A stretch of 64,000 nt of DNA from Macrothele yani (lineage: Eukaryota; Arthropoda; Arachnida; Araneae; Macrothelidae): assembly GCA_039090855.1 (NCBI GenBank), contig CM076999.1, positions 114,451,072 through 114,515,071 on the forward strand, given 5' to 3'. The notes beneath the pieces are model-generated. The model saw only the letters and a program-made list of their open reading frames with translations. It had not been told where the DNA came from and made no database searches. Shown here piece by piece: positions 34,301 through 45,922 of this stretch. The translations under genes were made by a program, and so were the position numbers. Within the stretch, counting starts at the first letter, position 1, and each line of letters begins with the position of its first letter.

Positions 34301-37300
34301 TAAGGGCGTCTTCTACCTCGCTTCCGTGTCACTTTCCTATCGGGCACTCTAGCCCAAATCTCCTAGCTTCCTATTTCTAAGGGTTGTTTAAGACCTGGGG
34401 TCGGACACTCCCTTCCTAAAATCCTCTACATATGATCTGATCTGATCTACAAGAGCATTGTGGGCACGTTAAGCCCTCTGGCCACAGGTACTGGCCCCCG
34501 GTAGTAAATAAGGGCGTCTTCTACCTCGCTTCCGTGTCACTTTCCTATCGGGCACTCTAGCCCAAATCTCCCAGCTTCCTATTTCTAAGGGTTGTTTAAG
34601 ACCTGGGGTCAGACACTCCCTTCCTAAAATCCTCTACATATGATCTGATCTGATCTACAAGAGCATTGCGGGCACGTTAAGCCCTCGGGCCACAGGTACT
34701 GGCCCCCGGTAGTAAATAAGGGCGTCTTCTACCTCGCTTCCGTGTCACTTTCCTATCGGGCACTCTAGCCCAAATCTCCCAGCTTCCTATTTCTAAGGGT
34801 TGTTTAAGACCTGGGGTCAGACACTCCCTTCCTAAAATCCTCTACATATGATCTGATCTGATCTACAAGAGCATTGTGGGCACGTTAAGCCCTCGGGCCA
34901 CAGGTACTGGCCCCCCGGTAGTAAATAAGGGCGTCTTCTACCTCGCTTCCGTGTCACTTTCCTATCGGGCACTCTAGCCCAAATCTCCTAGCTTCCTATT
35001 TCTAAGGGTTGTTTAAGACCTGGGGTCGGACACACCTGTCCTAAAATCCTCTACATATGATCTGATCTGATCTACAAGAGCATTGCGGGCACGTTAAGCC
35101 CTCGGGCCACAGGTACTGGCCCCCGGTAGTAAATAAGGGCGTCTTCTACCTCGCTTCCGTGTCACTTTCCTATCGGGCACTCTAGCCCAAATCTCCCAGC
35201 TTCCTATTTCTAAGGGTTGTTTAAGACCTGGGGTCAGACACTCCCTTCCTAAAATCCTCTACATATGATCTGATCTGATCTACAAGAGCATTGTGGGCAC
35301 GTTAAGCCCTCGGGCCACAGGTACTGGCCCCCGGTAGTAAATAAGGGCGTCTTCTACCTCGCTTCCGTGTCACTTTCCTATCGGGCACTCTAGCCCAAAT
35401 CTCCTAGCTTCCTATTTCTAAGGGTTGTTTAAGACCTGGGGTCGGACACTCCCTTCCTAAAATCCTCTACATATGATCTGATCTGATCTACAAGAGCATT
35501 GTGGGCACGTTAAGCCCTCTGGCCACAGGTACTGGCCCCCGGTAGTAAATAAGGGCGTCTTCTACCTCGCTTCCGTGTCACTTTCCTATCGGGCACTCTA
35601 GCCCAAATCTCCCAGCTTCCTATTTCTAAGGGTTGTTTAAGACCTGGGGTCAGACACTCCCTTCCTAAAATCCTCTACATATGATCTGATCTGATCTACA
35701 AGAGCATTGCGGGCACGTTAAGCCCTCGGGCCACAGGTACTGGCCCCCGGTAGTAAATAAGGGCGTCTTCTACCTCGCTTCCGTGTCACTTTCCTATCGG
35801 GCACTCTAGCCCAAATCTCCCAGCTTCCTATTTCTAAGGGTTGTTTAAGACCTGGGGTCAGACACTCCCTTCCTAAAATCCTCTACATATGATCTGATCT
35901 GATCTACAAGAGCATTGTGGGCACGTTAAGCCCTCGGGCCACAGGTACTGGCCCCCCGGTAGTAAATAAGGGCGTCTTCTACCTCGCTTCCGTGTCACTT
36001 TCCTATCGGGCACTCTAGCCCAAATCTCCTAGCTTCCTATTTCTAAGGGTTGTTTAAGACCTGGGGTCAGACACTACCTTCCTAAAATCCTCTACATATG
36101 ATCTGATCTGATCTACAAGAGCATTGTGGGCAGGTTAAGCCCTCGGGCCACAGGTACTGGCCCCCCGGTAGTAAATAAGGGCGTCTTCTACCTCGCTTCC
36201 GTGTCACTTTCCTATCAGGAACTCTAGCCCGAATCTCCTAGCTTCCTATTTCTAAGGGTTGTTTAAGACCTGGGGTCAGACACTCCCTTCCTAAAATCCT
36301 CTACATATGATCTGATCTGATCTACAAGAGCATTGTGGGCACGTTAAGCCCTCGGGCCACAGGTACTGGCCCCCGGTAGTAAATAAGGGCGTCTTCTACC
36401 TCGCTTCCGTGTCACTTTCCTATCGGGCACTCTAGCCCAAATCTCCTAGCTTCCTATTTCTAAGGGTTGTTTAAGACCTGGGGTCAGACACTCCCTTCCT
36501 AAAATCCTCTACATATGATCTGATCTGATCTACAAGAGCATTGTGGGCACGTTAAGCCCTCGGGCCACAGTTACTGACCCCCGGTAGTAAATAAGGGCGT
36601 CTTCTACCTCGCTTCCGTGTCACTTTCCTATCGGGCACTCTAGCCCAAATCTCCTAGCTTCCTATTTCTAAGGGTTGTTTAAGACCTGGGGTCAGACACT
36701 CCCTTCCTAAAATCCTCTACATATGATCTGATCTGATCTACAAGAGCATTGTGGGCACGTTAAGCCCTCGGGCCACAGGTACTGGCCCCCCGGTAGTAAA
36801 TAAGGGCGTCTTCTACCTCGCTTCCGTGTCACTTTCCTATCAGGAACTCTAGCCCGAATCTCCTAGCTTCCTATTTCTAAGGGTTGTTTAAGACCTGGGG
36901 TCAGACACTCCCTTCCTAAAATCATCTACATATGATCTGATCTGATCTACAAGAGCATTGTGGGCACGTTAAGCCCTCGGGCCACAGGTACTGGCCCCAC
37001 GGTAGTAAATAAGGGCGTCTTCTACCTCGCTTCCGTGTCACTTTCCTATCAGGAACTCTAGCCCGAATCTCCTAGCTTCCTATTTCTAAGGGTTGTTTAA
37101 GACCTGGGGTCAGACACTCCCTTCCTAAAATCATCTACATATGATCTGATCTGATCTACAAGAGCATTGTGGGCACGTTAAGCCCTCGGGCCACAGGTAC
37201 TGGCGCCCGGTAGTAAATAAGGGCGTCTTCTACCTCGCTTCCGTGTCACTTTCCTATCGGGCACTCTAGCCCAAATCTCCTAGCTTCCTATTTCTAAGGG

Positions 37301-40300
37301 TTGTTTAAGACCTGGGGTCAGACACTCCCTTCCTAAAATCATCTACATATGATCTGATCTGATCTACAAGAGCATTGTGGGCACGTTAAGCCCTCGGGCC
37401 ACAGGTACTGGCCCCCCGGTAGTAAATAAGGGCGTCTTCTACCTCGCTTCCGTGTCACTTTCCTATCAGGAACTCTAGCCCGAATCTCCTAGCTTCCTAT
37501 TTCTAAGGGTTGTTTAAGACCTGGGGTCAGACACTCCCTTCCTAAAATCATCTACATATGATCTGATCTGATCTACAAGAGCATTGTGGGCACGTTAAGC
37601 CCTCGGGCCACAGGTACTGGCGCCCGGTAGTAAATAAGGGCGTCTTCTACCTCGCTTCCGTGTCACTTTCCTATCAGGAACTCTAGCCCGAATCTCCTAG
37701 CTTCCTATTTCTAAGGGTTGTTTAAGACCTGGGGTCAGACACTCCCTTCCTAAAATCATCTACATATGATCTGATCTGATCTACAAGAGCATTGTGGGCA
37801 CGTTAAGCCCTCGGGCCACAGGTACTGGCGCCCGGTAGTAAATAAGGGCGTCTTCTACCTCGCTTCCGTGTCACTTTCCTATCGGGCACTCTAGCCCAAA
37901 TCTCCTAGCTTCCTATTTCTAAGGGTTGTTTAAGACCTGGGGTCAGACACTCCCTTCCTAAAATCATCTACATATGATCTGATCTGATCTACAAGAGCAT
38001 TGTGGGCACGTTAAGCCCTCGGGCCACAGGTACTGGCGCCCGGTAGTAAATAAGGGCGTCTTCTACCTCGCTTCCGTGTCACTTTCCTATCAGGAACTCT
38101 AGCCCGAATCTCCTAGCTTCCTATTTCTAAGGGTTGTTTAAGACCTGGGGTCAGACACTCCCTTCCTGAAATCCTCTACATATGATCTGATCTGATCTAC
38201 AAGAGCATTGTGGGCACGTTAAGCCCTCGGGCCACAGGTACTGGCCCCCGGTAGTAAATAAGGGCGTCTTCTACCTCGCTTCCGTGTCACTTTCCTATCA
38301 GGAACTCTAGCCCGAATCTCCTAGCTTCCTATTTCTAAGGGTTGTTTAAGACCTGGGGTCAGACACTCCCTTCCTAAAATCATCTACATATGATCTGATC
38401 TGATCTACAAGAGCATTGTGGGCACGTTAAGCCCTCGGGCCACAGGTACTGGCGCCCGGTAGTAAATAAGGGCGTCTTCTACCTCGCTTCCGTGTCACTT
38501 TCCTATCGGGCACTCTAGCCCAAATCTCCTAGCTTCCTATTTCTAAGGGTTGTTTAAGACCTGGGGTCAGACACTCCCTTCCTAAAATCATCTACATATG
38601 ATCTGATCTGATCTACAAGAGCATTGTGGGCACGTTAAGCCCTCGGGCCACAGGTACTGGCGCCCGGTAGTAAATAAGGGCGTCTTCTACCTCGCTTCCG
38701 TGTCACTTTCCTATCAGGAACTCTAGCCCGAATCTCCTAGCTTCCTATTTCTAAGGGTTGTTTAAGACCTGGGGTCAGACACTCCCTTCCTGAAATCCTC
38801 TACATATGATCTGATCTGATCTACAAGAGCATTGTGGGCACGTTAAGCCCTCGGGCCACAGGTACTGGCCCCCCGGTAGTAAATAAGGGCGTCTTCTACC
38901 TCGCTTCCGTGTCACTTTCCTATCAGGAACTCTAGCCCGAATCTCCTAGCTTCCTATTTCTAAGGGTTGTTTAAGACCTGGGGTCAGACACTCCCTTCCT
39001 AAAATCATCTACATATGATCTGATCTGATCTACAAGAGCATTGTGGGCACGTTAAGCCCTCGGGCCACAGGTACTGGCGCCCGGTAGTAAATAAGGGCGT
39101 CTTCTACCTCGCTTCCGTGTCACTTTCCTATCGGGCACTCTGGCCCAAATCTCCTAGCTTCCTATTTCTAAGGGTTGTTTAAGACCTGGGGTCAGACACT
39201 CCCTTCCTAAAATCCTCTACATATGATCTGATCTGATCTACAAGAGCATTGTGGGCACGTTAAGCCCTCGGGCCACAGGTACTGGCCCCCCGGTAGTAAA
39301 TAAGGGCGTCTTCTACCTCGCTTCCGTGTCACTTTCCTATCGGGCACTCTAGCCCAAATCTCCTAGCTTCCTATTTCTAAGGGTTGTTTAAGACCTGGGG
39401 TCAGACACTCCCTTCCTAAAATCCTCTACATATGATCTGATCTGATCTACAAGAGCATTGTGGGCACGTTAAGCCCTCGGGCCACAGGTACTGGCCCCCC
39501 GGTAGTAAATAAGGGCGTCTTCTACCTCGCTTCCGTGTCACTTTCCTATCGGGCACTCTAGCCCAAATCTCCTAGCTTCCTATTTCTAAGGGTTGTTTAA
39601 GACCTGGGGTCAGACACTTCCTTCCTAAAATCCTCTACATATGATCTGATCTGATCTACAAGAGCATTGTGGGCACGTTAAGCCCTCGGGCCACAGGTAC
39701 TGGCCCCCCGGTAGTAAATAAGGGCGTCTTCTACCTCGCTTCCGTGTCACTTTCCTATCAGGAACTCTAGCCCGAATCTCCTAGCTTCCTATTTCTAAGG
39801 GTTGTTTAAGACCTGGGGTCAGACACTCCCTTCCTAAAATCATCTACATATGATCTGATCTGATCTACAAGAGCATTGTGGGCACGTTAAGCCCTCGGGC
39901 CACAGGTACTGGCGCCCGGTAGTAAATAAGGGCGTCTTCTACCTCGCTTCCGTGTCACTTTCCTATCGGGCACTCTGGCCCAAATCTCCTAGCTTCCTAT
40001 TTCTAAGGGTTGTTTAAGACCTGGGGTCAGACACTCCCTTCCTAAAATCCTCTACATATGATCTGATCTGATCTACAAGAGCATTGTGGGCACGTTAAGC
40101 CCTCGGGCCACAGGTACTGGCCCCCCGGTAGTAAATAAGGGCGTCTTCTACCTCGCTTCCGTGTCACTTTCCTATCGGGCACTCTAGCCCAAATCTCCTA
40201 GCTTCCTATTTCTAAGGGTTGTTTAAGACCTGGGGTCAGACACTCCCTTCCTAAAATCCTCTACATATGATCTGATCTGATCTACAAGAGCATTGTGGGC

Positions 40301-40693
40301 ACGTTAAGCCCTCGGGCCACAGGTACTGGCCCCCCGGTAGTAAATAAGGGCGTCTTCTACCTCGCTTCCGTGTCACTTTCCTATCGGGCACTCTAGCCCA
40401 AATCTCCTAGCTTCCTATTTCTAAGGGTTGTTTAAGACCTGGGGTCAGACACTTCCTTCCTAAAATCCTCTACATATGATCTGATCTGATCTACAAGAGC
40501 ATTGTGGGCACGTTAAGCCCTCGGGCCACAGGTACTGGCCCCCGGTAGTAAATAAGGGCGTCTTCTACCTCGCTTCCGTGTCACTTTCCTATCAGGAACT
40601 CTAGCCCGAATCTCCTAGCTTCCTATTTCTAAGGGTTGTTTAAGACCTGTGGTCAGACACTCCCTTCCTAAAATCCTCTACATATGATCATGA
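31326..40693 (+). repeat. Satellite 2: about 45 tandem copies of the SINE-3 body, about 209 bp each
   Basis: Every unit runs from gggcacgttaag through aataagggcgtcttc and ctatttctaagggttg to a tgatctgatctgatct tail, followed by a 13-bp linker, tacaagagcattg. Units are usually 207-210 bp and differ by a few bases. Multi-unit patterns are visible: a five-unit block of about 1,045 bp recurs between roughly 33.2 and 35.9 kb, and a four-unit block of about 836 bp recurs near 39.1-40.1 kb. The array ends at a tail variant, then the second copy of the 12-bp target duplication at 40694-40705. It is non-coding. Confidence 0.97.
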
Positions 40694-40875
40694 TCACCGA
40701 ATTTGCACATCACAGCCAATGTAGTGCTTGTAATTGGAACTGACAAGTTACACATACATTACATAGGAAGGTGTATTATACAGGGAAACAATCTGTCCAA
40801 TACTTACAGAAAGTTTTTTCTTTTTTCACTTGACATCTGAAAAATCTTTAATGAATTCCTCAAACTCTTATCATC

Positions 40876-41747
40876 TTAAGAACACTGCTCTCTACGTTCA
40901 GTAGGCACAGAGCACTTAGTCTTTTCATGAGTCTTCGAGGTTCTCAAATGATTCTTAATCAGTGCCAGTTTGCTGAATGATCTCTCTCCTGAACATGTAG
41001 TGGCCATCATGCTCAAATATATTCTAAGAGCTAGATTAACACTTGGGAAGGTGTCGCAAAGCCCTTCATCATGCAGTGAAACCACCGGTTGAGGGTGAAA
41101 CACGACCTGAGCTTGGTAAAAGCTGCAACGTGGACAATTTCCTCTATGAACACATTACTGAAAGCATGGAGGTAAGCAGTTATAAGTTTTTCAGCTTCAG
41201 TTCTTGTCTCTGCATCAGGTTGATTACATAAGTTGACTATGACTTTGAACCTGTTATGCACTGATTGGTACGCTGCCCTGCGTTCTTTTAAGGCAACAGA
41301 CAACTGATCTAAAATGATATTGAAAATTCCACATCTGAATTTATCTCTTGAAGAAAAGACAACTTCCTCTGATACAGAGGTTGGATTAGCATCATAACGC
41401 TGGTTTCTCTTTCTTGACCTGACTGTTGCTGCCTTGTAGTCTGTGGTGCCATAAAGGTTCCTGGCATCTAGTTCCAACTCTTCATACCTATCCCGAAGCG
41501 ATTCCAGAAACTTTTCCAGAGAATCAATTAGATCCACCACTTTCTTCAGGTCAATTTCAACTCATTGAACAGCTTTATTTGTAATGTTGAACTGCACCAG
41601 AATTAAGTTCCGAACCTTGGCCATCAGAGCAGTTTCAAGGCAGTAAATTTTGTCTGCCAATGTCTGAGCTTCATGCCTTGCTTTCAGGTGTTTGCTCCAA
41701 GTCACTTTCAATATCTCTGAGGACATTTTGAATGTAGTTGTATCCAT
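40876..41747 (-). pseudogene. hAT transposase (MYM/TTF-type), C-terminal part
   Basis: From 41747 to 41031 one frame is open except for a TGA between VQ and VEIDLKKVV at about 41550. It reads ETALMAKVRNLILVQFN, then DSLEKFLESLRDRYEELE and NLYGTTDYKAATVRSRKRNQ. A frameshift near 41100 leads into the dimerisation domain (DTFPSVNLALRIYLSMMATT, then GERSFSKLALIKNHLRTS), ending near 40876. This domain lets hAT transposases dimerise and includes the last catalytic region. The N-terminal zinc finger and first catalytic blocks are absent, so the gene was deleted or displaced before the mariner insertions. Confidence 0.88.
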
Positions 41748-41867
41748 GTACTAGGGCTTGTGTCTGACAGGGACCTAACCGTAAGTGCTATTTCCTTTCA
41801 AAGAATTAATTAGAATTGCCCATCTCCGTGTTGACGCAGAAATAAAAAAAGGTGTATAACTTTTGTA

Positions 41868-43155
41868 TTGGGTTGTCGTAAAAGTCATGACGTATTTTAG
41901 CCATGTTTTGCAAAGGTCATTTATTGATAGGAAGAACAAAGATCAATCAATGATATAATGCCCGTTTTGTTCGATAACATTTTGCCATCTTTCAGTGAGC
42001 TGCAGAATGCCTCGTTCATAGAAGGACCTGTCTTTCGTATCGAAAAACTGCACAAGGTGCAGATTTACAGCCTCATCTGAATTGAACGTTATGCCACGCA
42101 AGGAATGTTGACGAGAGCGAAACAAGTGGAAGTCTGACGGCGCAAGGTCAGGTGAGTATGCTGGTTGTGGCAACACATCCCACCCAAGTTCCAATAATTT
42201 TTGGCGGGTGATCAAACTTGTGCGTGGTCTCGCGTTGTCGTGATGGAACACAACACCTTTGCGATGAACGAGCTCTGGACGTTTCTGGATGATGGATTCG
42301 TTCAAACTCTCAAATTGCAGACAGTACACATTCGAATTGATTGCTTGGTTCCGTGGTAAGAGCTCGAAAAACAAGACACCTTTAAAATCCCACCACACTG
42401 AGACCAGAACCTTCCGCTGATGAATGTCTGCTTTGGATGTCGTTTGAGGCGAGGCAACACGTCGGGACCAAGACCGTTTGCGCAGCACATTGTTGTACAC
42501 AATCCATGTTTCGTCACCAGTTATCAGTCGCTTTAAAAAAGGATGGTTTTCCTCACGTTTAATGAGCATATCGCATATGTTTTACGCGCCGTCAATTCAG
42601 CTTCTTTGACTTCACGAGGAACACACACATCGAGCTTGCTTACGTATCCCAACTTCTTCAGTTGGTCGCGAACGCTTGAATGGTGGATGTGCAATGTGTC
42701 TGCAATCTCTCGTGTCGTGTAACGTGGGTTTGACTCGATCAATGCTTTGATTTGGTCGTCAACAACCTCGGTTGGCCTCCCGGACCGAGGAGCATCGTTG
42801 AGGTCAAAATCACCAGCACGGAATTTTGCGAACCACCGCTGGCACTGACGTTCTTGTAGAGCGTTATCACCGTATACTTTACGCAACTTTTCACAAGCTT
42901 GACCAGCGTTCTTCCCTTTACGGAAGTAAAAGAGTAAAGTATGGCGAAAATGCACAGTTTGGTCTTCCATCTTCAACTTGATGTCAAATCTCCGTAAATC
43001 AAATAAATCGCTCACTATTCCTTTTAGACTGCAGCTAGAACTAGCACCTGTCGAATGTCATAGCGACAACAGAGCTGCGCATTCCTCTAGTACTTCAAAA
43101 ACCGCCCAACCACCATCGGGTGCCAAAATACGTCATGAGTTTTCCGACAACCCAA
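41868..43155 (-). mobile_element. mariner element A
   Basis: The inverted termini ttgggttgtcg at 41868 and cgacaacccaa ending at 43155 match over about 35 bp. TA precedes the left end and TG follows the right end, so one target TA has probably mutated. The length of 1,288 bp is typical. It is nested in the hAT element. Confidence 0.92.
41943..42970 (-). pseudogene. mariner transposase A, single frameshift
   Basis: The likely start is the ATG at 42970 (MEDQTVHFRHTLLFYFRKGK). The helix-turn-helix pair is seen in FRKGKNAGQACEKLRKVYG and TTREIADTLHIHHSSVRDQL, with the linker WFAKFRAGDFDLNDAPRSGR between them. After a frameshift at about 42560 the catalytic domain is open: Asp in TGDETWIVY, Asp in HHDNARPRTS and Asp in YSPDLAPSDFHLF, with 34 residues between the last two, as expected for DD34D mariners. 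It ends at the TGA or TAA region at 41943 after NVIEQNGHYIID. All catalytic residues are present and only the frameshift is obvious, so the copy is fairly young. Confidence 0.93.
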
Positions 43156-43381
43156 TGTAAAGAGACAAGAATATGGCGTGACCAAACACCAAAGCAACAT
43201 GGCAAGACCACACAAGTTGTTTGATAAATAAGTGGACTGGGCCTGTGATTTCGGTATATGTAGAACTCAGGAAAAACCGATTGTGTTTAATGATACACTT
43301 CTCTATTGCGCATGCGACATGCTTATGGTTTGTCATCTGTTTTGTTCGCAGGTAGACGCTCAAACGTGAATTAGTGCAGCG

Positions 43382-44934
43382 ATGGTTTCCTCTCGACATG
43401 CGCAACGGTGTGTGATCCAGTTCCTGTGTGCTGAAGGTGTGCAGCCAGCAGAGATTGTTCGTCTGTTAAATGTGGTGTATGGCGATGAAGCTCTGCAACG
43501 TACGGCAGTGTTTAATTGGTGCAAGGAATTCCGAGAAGGGAGACGAAGCAGTGCAGCGGACTTCCACGTCCAGGCCGTTCGATCACGTGACAGATGACGA
43601 AACATGTGCAAAAGTGAATGACACTGTGTTACGAAATCGTCGAGCAACTGTGCGGTTCATTAGTGAGGCGACGGACATAAGTACGGAACGTGTTCGTCAC
43701 ATTATCACAGAGAAACTGGGATATCGGAAAGTTGCTGCCGCATCGGTTCCAAAGTGTTTATCGGAGGTGCAAAAGAGCACACGCAGCTGACACCTTTTAC
43801 ACGACAATGCCAGGCCACATACCGAAGCTGACACCTTGACAACAATCTGACGTTTCGGCTGGGATGTGCCACCCCACCCTTCCTACAGTCCCGACTTAAC
43901 GCCCTGTGAGTTTCATGTGTACGGCCCAATGAAGAGGGCTCAATGAAAGGCCCTCTTCATTGCGTCGGACGTTGAAGTGCAAAATGCATTTCTTCATGTC
44001 TGCACAGACAGTCCATAGAGTTCTACAGAAATGGCATTGACAGGCTTAAGTGCAAAATGCATTTCTTTGCGTCAGACATTGAAGTGTAAAATGCATTTTC
44101 TTCATAGCTTGTCCGTAGATGCATTTCTTCACAGCTTGCATTTTCTTCACAGCTTGTCCCTAAAGTTTTACAGAAATGGCATTGACAGGTTAGTGTATCT
44201 GTGGGATTGTTGTCACAACAACCATGGAGAATGCATTTTCTACATTTCTTCACAGCTTGTCTGTAGCTACAGTGTTGTTTCCCACACGATATTTAACGGC
44301 GGTGGCCGTGACGTGTCGCTCCAGTCAGACGGGCACGCTCTACACGTTTGCCATGGAAAATGCATTTTCTACATTTCTTCACAGCTTGTCCGTAGAGTTC
44401 TGCATTTTCTACATTTCTTCACAGCTTTTCCGCAGAGTTCTACATTCTACATTTTCTGCACAGCTTGTCCGTAGAGTTCTACAGAAATGGCATTGACAGG
44501 TTAGTGTATCTGTGGGATTGCTGTCACAACAACCATGGAGAATGCATTTTCTTCACAGCTTGTCCGTAGAGTTCTACAGAAATGGCATTGACAGGTTAGT
44601 GTATCTGTGGGATTGCTGTCACAACAACCATGGAGAATGCATTTTCTTCACAGCTTGTCCGTAGAGTTCTACAGAAATGGCATTGACAGGTTAGTGTATC
44701 TGTGGGATTGCTGTCACAACAACCATGGAGAATGCATTTTCTTCACAGCTTGTCCGTAGAGTTCTACAGAAATGGCATTGACAGGTTAGTGTATCTGTGG
44801 GATTGCTGTCACAACAACCATGGAGAATGCATTTTCTTCACAGCTTGTCCGTAGAGTTCTACAGAAATGGCATTGACAGGTTAGTGTATCTGTGGGATTG
44901 TTGTCACAACAACCATGGAGAATATGTCAAATAA
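43382..44934 (+). pseudogene. mariner-like transposase B (HTH_48 type), deleted and amplified
   Basis: The start at 43382 gives MVSSRHAQRCVIQFLCAEGV, then NVVYGDEALQRTAVFNWCKE, a HTH_48-type N-terminus common in arthropod mariner-like genes. After a frameshift near 43560 the second helix-turn-helix reads TVRFISEATDISTERVRHII. The first catalytic block is missing. The text jumps at about 43790 to a LHDNARPHTEADTL block and then YSPDLTPCEFHVYG, the second and third catalytic blocks. The C-terminus (EFYRNGIDRLVYLWDCC, then NNHGEYVK and a stop at 44932-44934) is present as a 95-bp tandem array. It is inactive. Confidence 0.85.
43960..44925 (+). repeat. 95-bp tandem array and shorter derivatives from the transposase 3' end
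   Basis: The word gttctacagaa begins exact 95-bp units at 44476, 44571, 44666, 44761 and 44856. The stretch 43960-44475 holds irregular partial units (gcattttcttcacagcttgt). Each unit includes the code for the last transposase residues, in shifting frames because 95 is not divisible by three. The last unit runs into the natural stop codon. Confidence 0.95.
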
Positions 44935-44990
44935 AAACCACTTCTTGAATCCTAATGACTAAAGTCCACTTACTTCTCAAACGACCCTTA

Positions 44991-45731
44991 TACTTCGAAA
45001 GAATGTAAACAAGAGGAACTAATTTACGATCTACTACACAGCTGCCACGTTACCACCAATTAAAAGTATTGGTGTGATGCCCTTGGAGATAAACACAGGC
45101 GCTCCTCTCTTCAAAAACAATAACTTTTATTTACATTTATACAGAAAGCAAACACAATATTTGTTTCGTTTGACTCGCTACATACACGAACGATTTCTCC
45201 TCGTTCTAGCAGGTAGGCCGGTAGCCGAAACCATTTTGAGGCCACCTCTCACAAGCAGCGGATCTGGTCGCTCAATTTGTCACATATGTAGCTGAGCTTC
45301 ACCTTCGCACGGCACCTCACCTGAGTATTAAAATGGCATAATAGCTGAAACATATGGATCACTATTCTATTAGCGCAACAAAAATGTGTAGTGGCCTTTA
45401 CTGGATTTTCTCATACATAAACTGAGATGCGAAGCAACACAGCAAAATCAAAGAAGTGCAATGGGAACTGCCTCATTCGGTTCCTCGATATTTTCCAAAG
45501 CCTAATGATTACATGATTACATAAAAAGCTGGGCTAAATAATAAATTTCGTGTTGATAACTGCATTAGTAACTAGGATTAAAAAGTAGGTCATTGTTAAA
45601 AATTGTCAAAATTTATTTATTTTTTATTTTCGTAAAATAAAGTGATCTTTTAATTATTACATTTTTCAAATAAAGGGGGCCCCTTCGACTGGGAGGCCCG
45701 GGCCAACTGTCCCTTTTGACCCTCTGTAAAT
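44991..45731. other. Non-coding 5' region of the hAT element
   Basis: No protein or repeat signature is seen. A hAT-like GC-rich subterminal stretch (aagggggccccttcgac) lies at 45674-45690, comparable to ggggccccttcga in the hAT at 24469. Confidence 0.5.
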
Positions 45732-45784
45732 CCGCCTCTGCGTATAAATCCACCTCTGCCTATAAATCCGCCTCTGCATATAAT
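45732..45784. repeat. 18-bp unit repeated three times at the hAT right end
   Basis: Units of the form ccgcctctgcgtataaat occur at 45732, 45750 and 45768. Each unit contains the hAT terminus plus most of a target-like octamer. Confidence 0.85.
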
Positions 45785-45922
45785 GCATATTACGAATATT
45801 TATATATATTACGCACATATAAACTAGTAAAACAAAAAATAAACTTCGCATCTTTTCTTTCACTGTGCGAAATCCTTCAGGCATTGCATCTTTGAAACCA
45901 AATTTCGCACTTCATATCTGTA

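Larger units (their letters stand above)
43211..44990 (+). mobile_element. mariner-like element B with internal deletion and tandem array
   Basis: A left terminus containing gttgtttgataaataagt at about 43215 pairs with a right terminus containing acttacttctcaaacgac ending near 44985. The arms are about 27 bp. TA follows the right end, while the left target is not preserved. The catalytic domain is partly deleted, and the 3' coding end is amplified. Confidence 0.8.
31105..45776 (-). mobile_element. hAT element expanded to 14.7 kb by nested insertions
   Basis: The left terminus caggggcggattta at 31105 is matched by taaatccgcctctg ending at 45776. The flanking 8 bp are cataaaat (31097-31104) and catataat (45777-45784), one mismatch apart. 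A hAT transposase remnant lies inside in the minus orientation. Nested insertions are the SINE-3 satellite (31212-40693), mariner A (41868-43155) and mariner B (43211-44990). The right terminus carries an 18-bp unit three times. Without nested DNA the element is about 2.1 kb. Confidence 0.8.
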
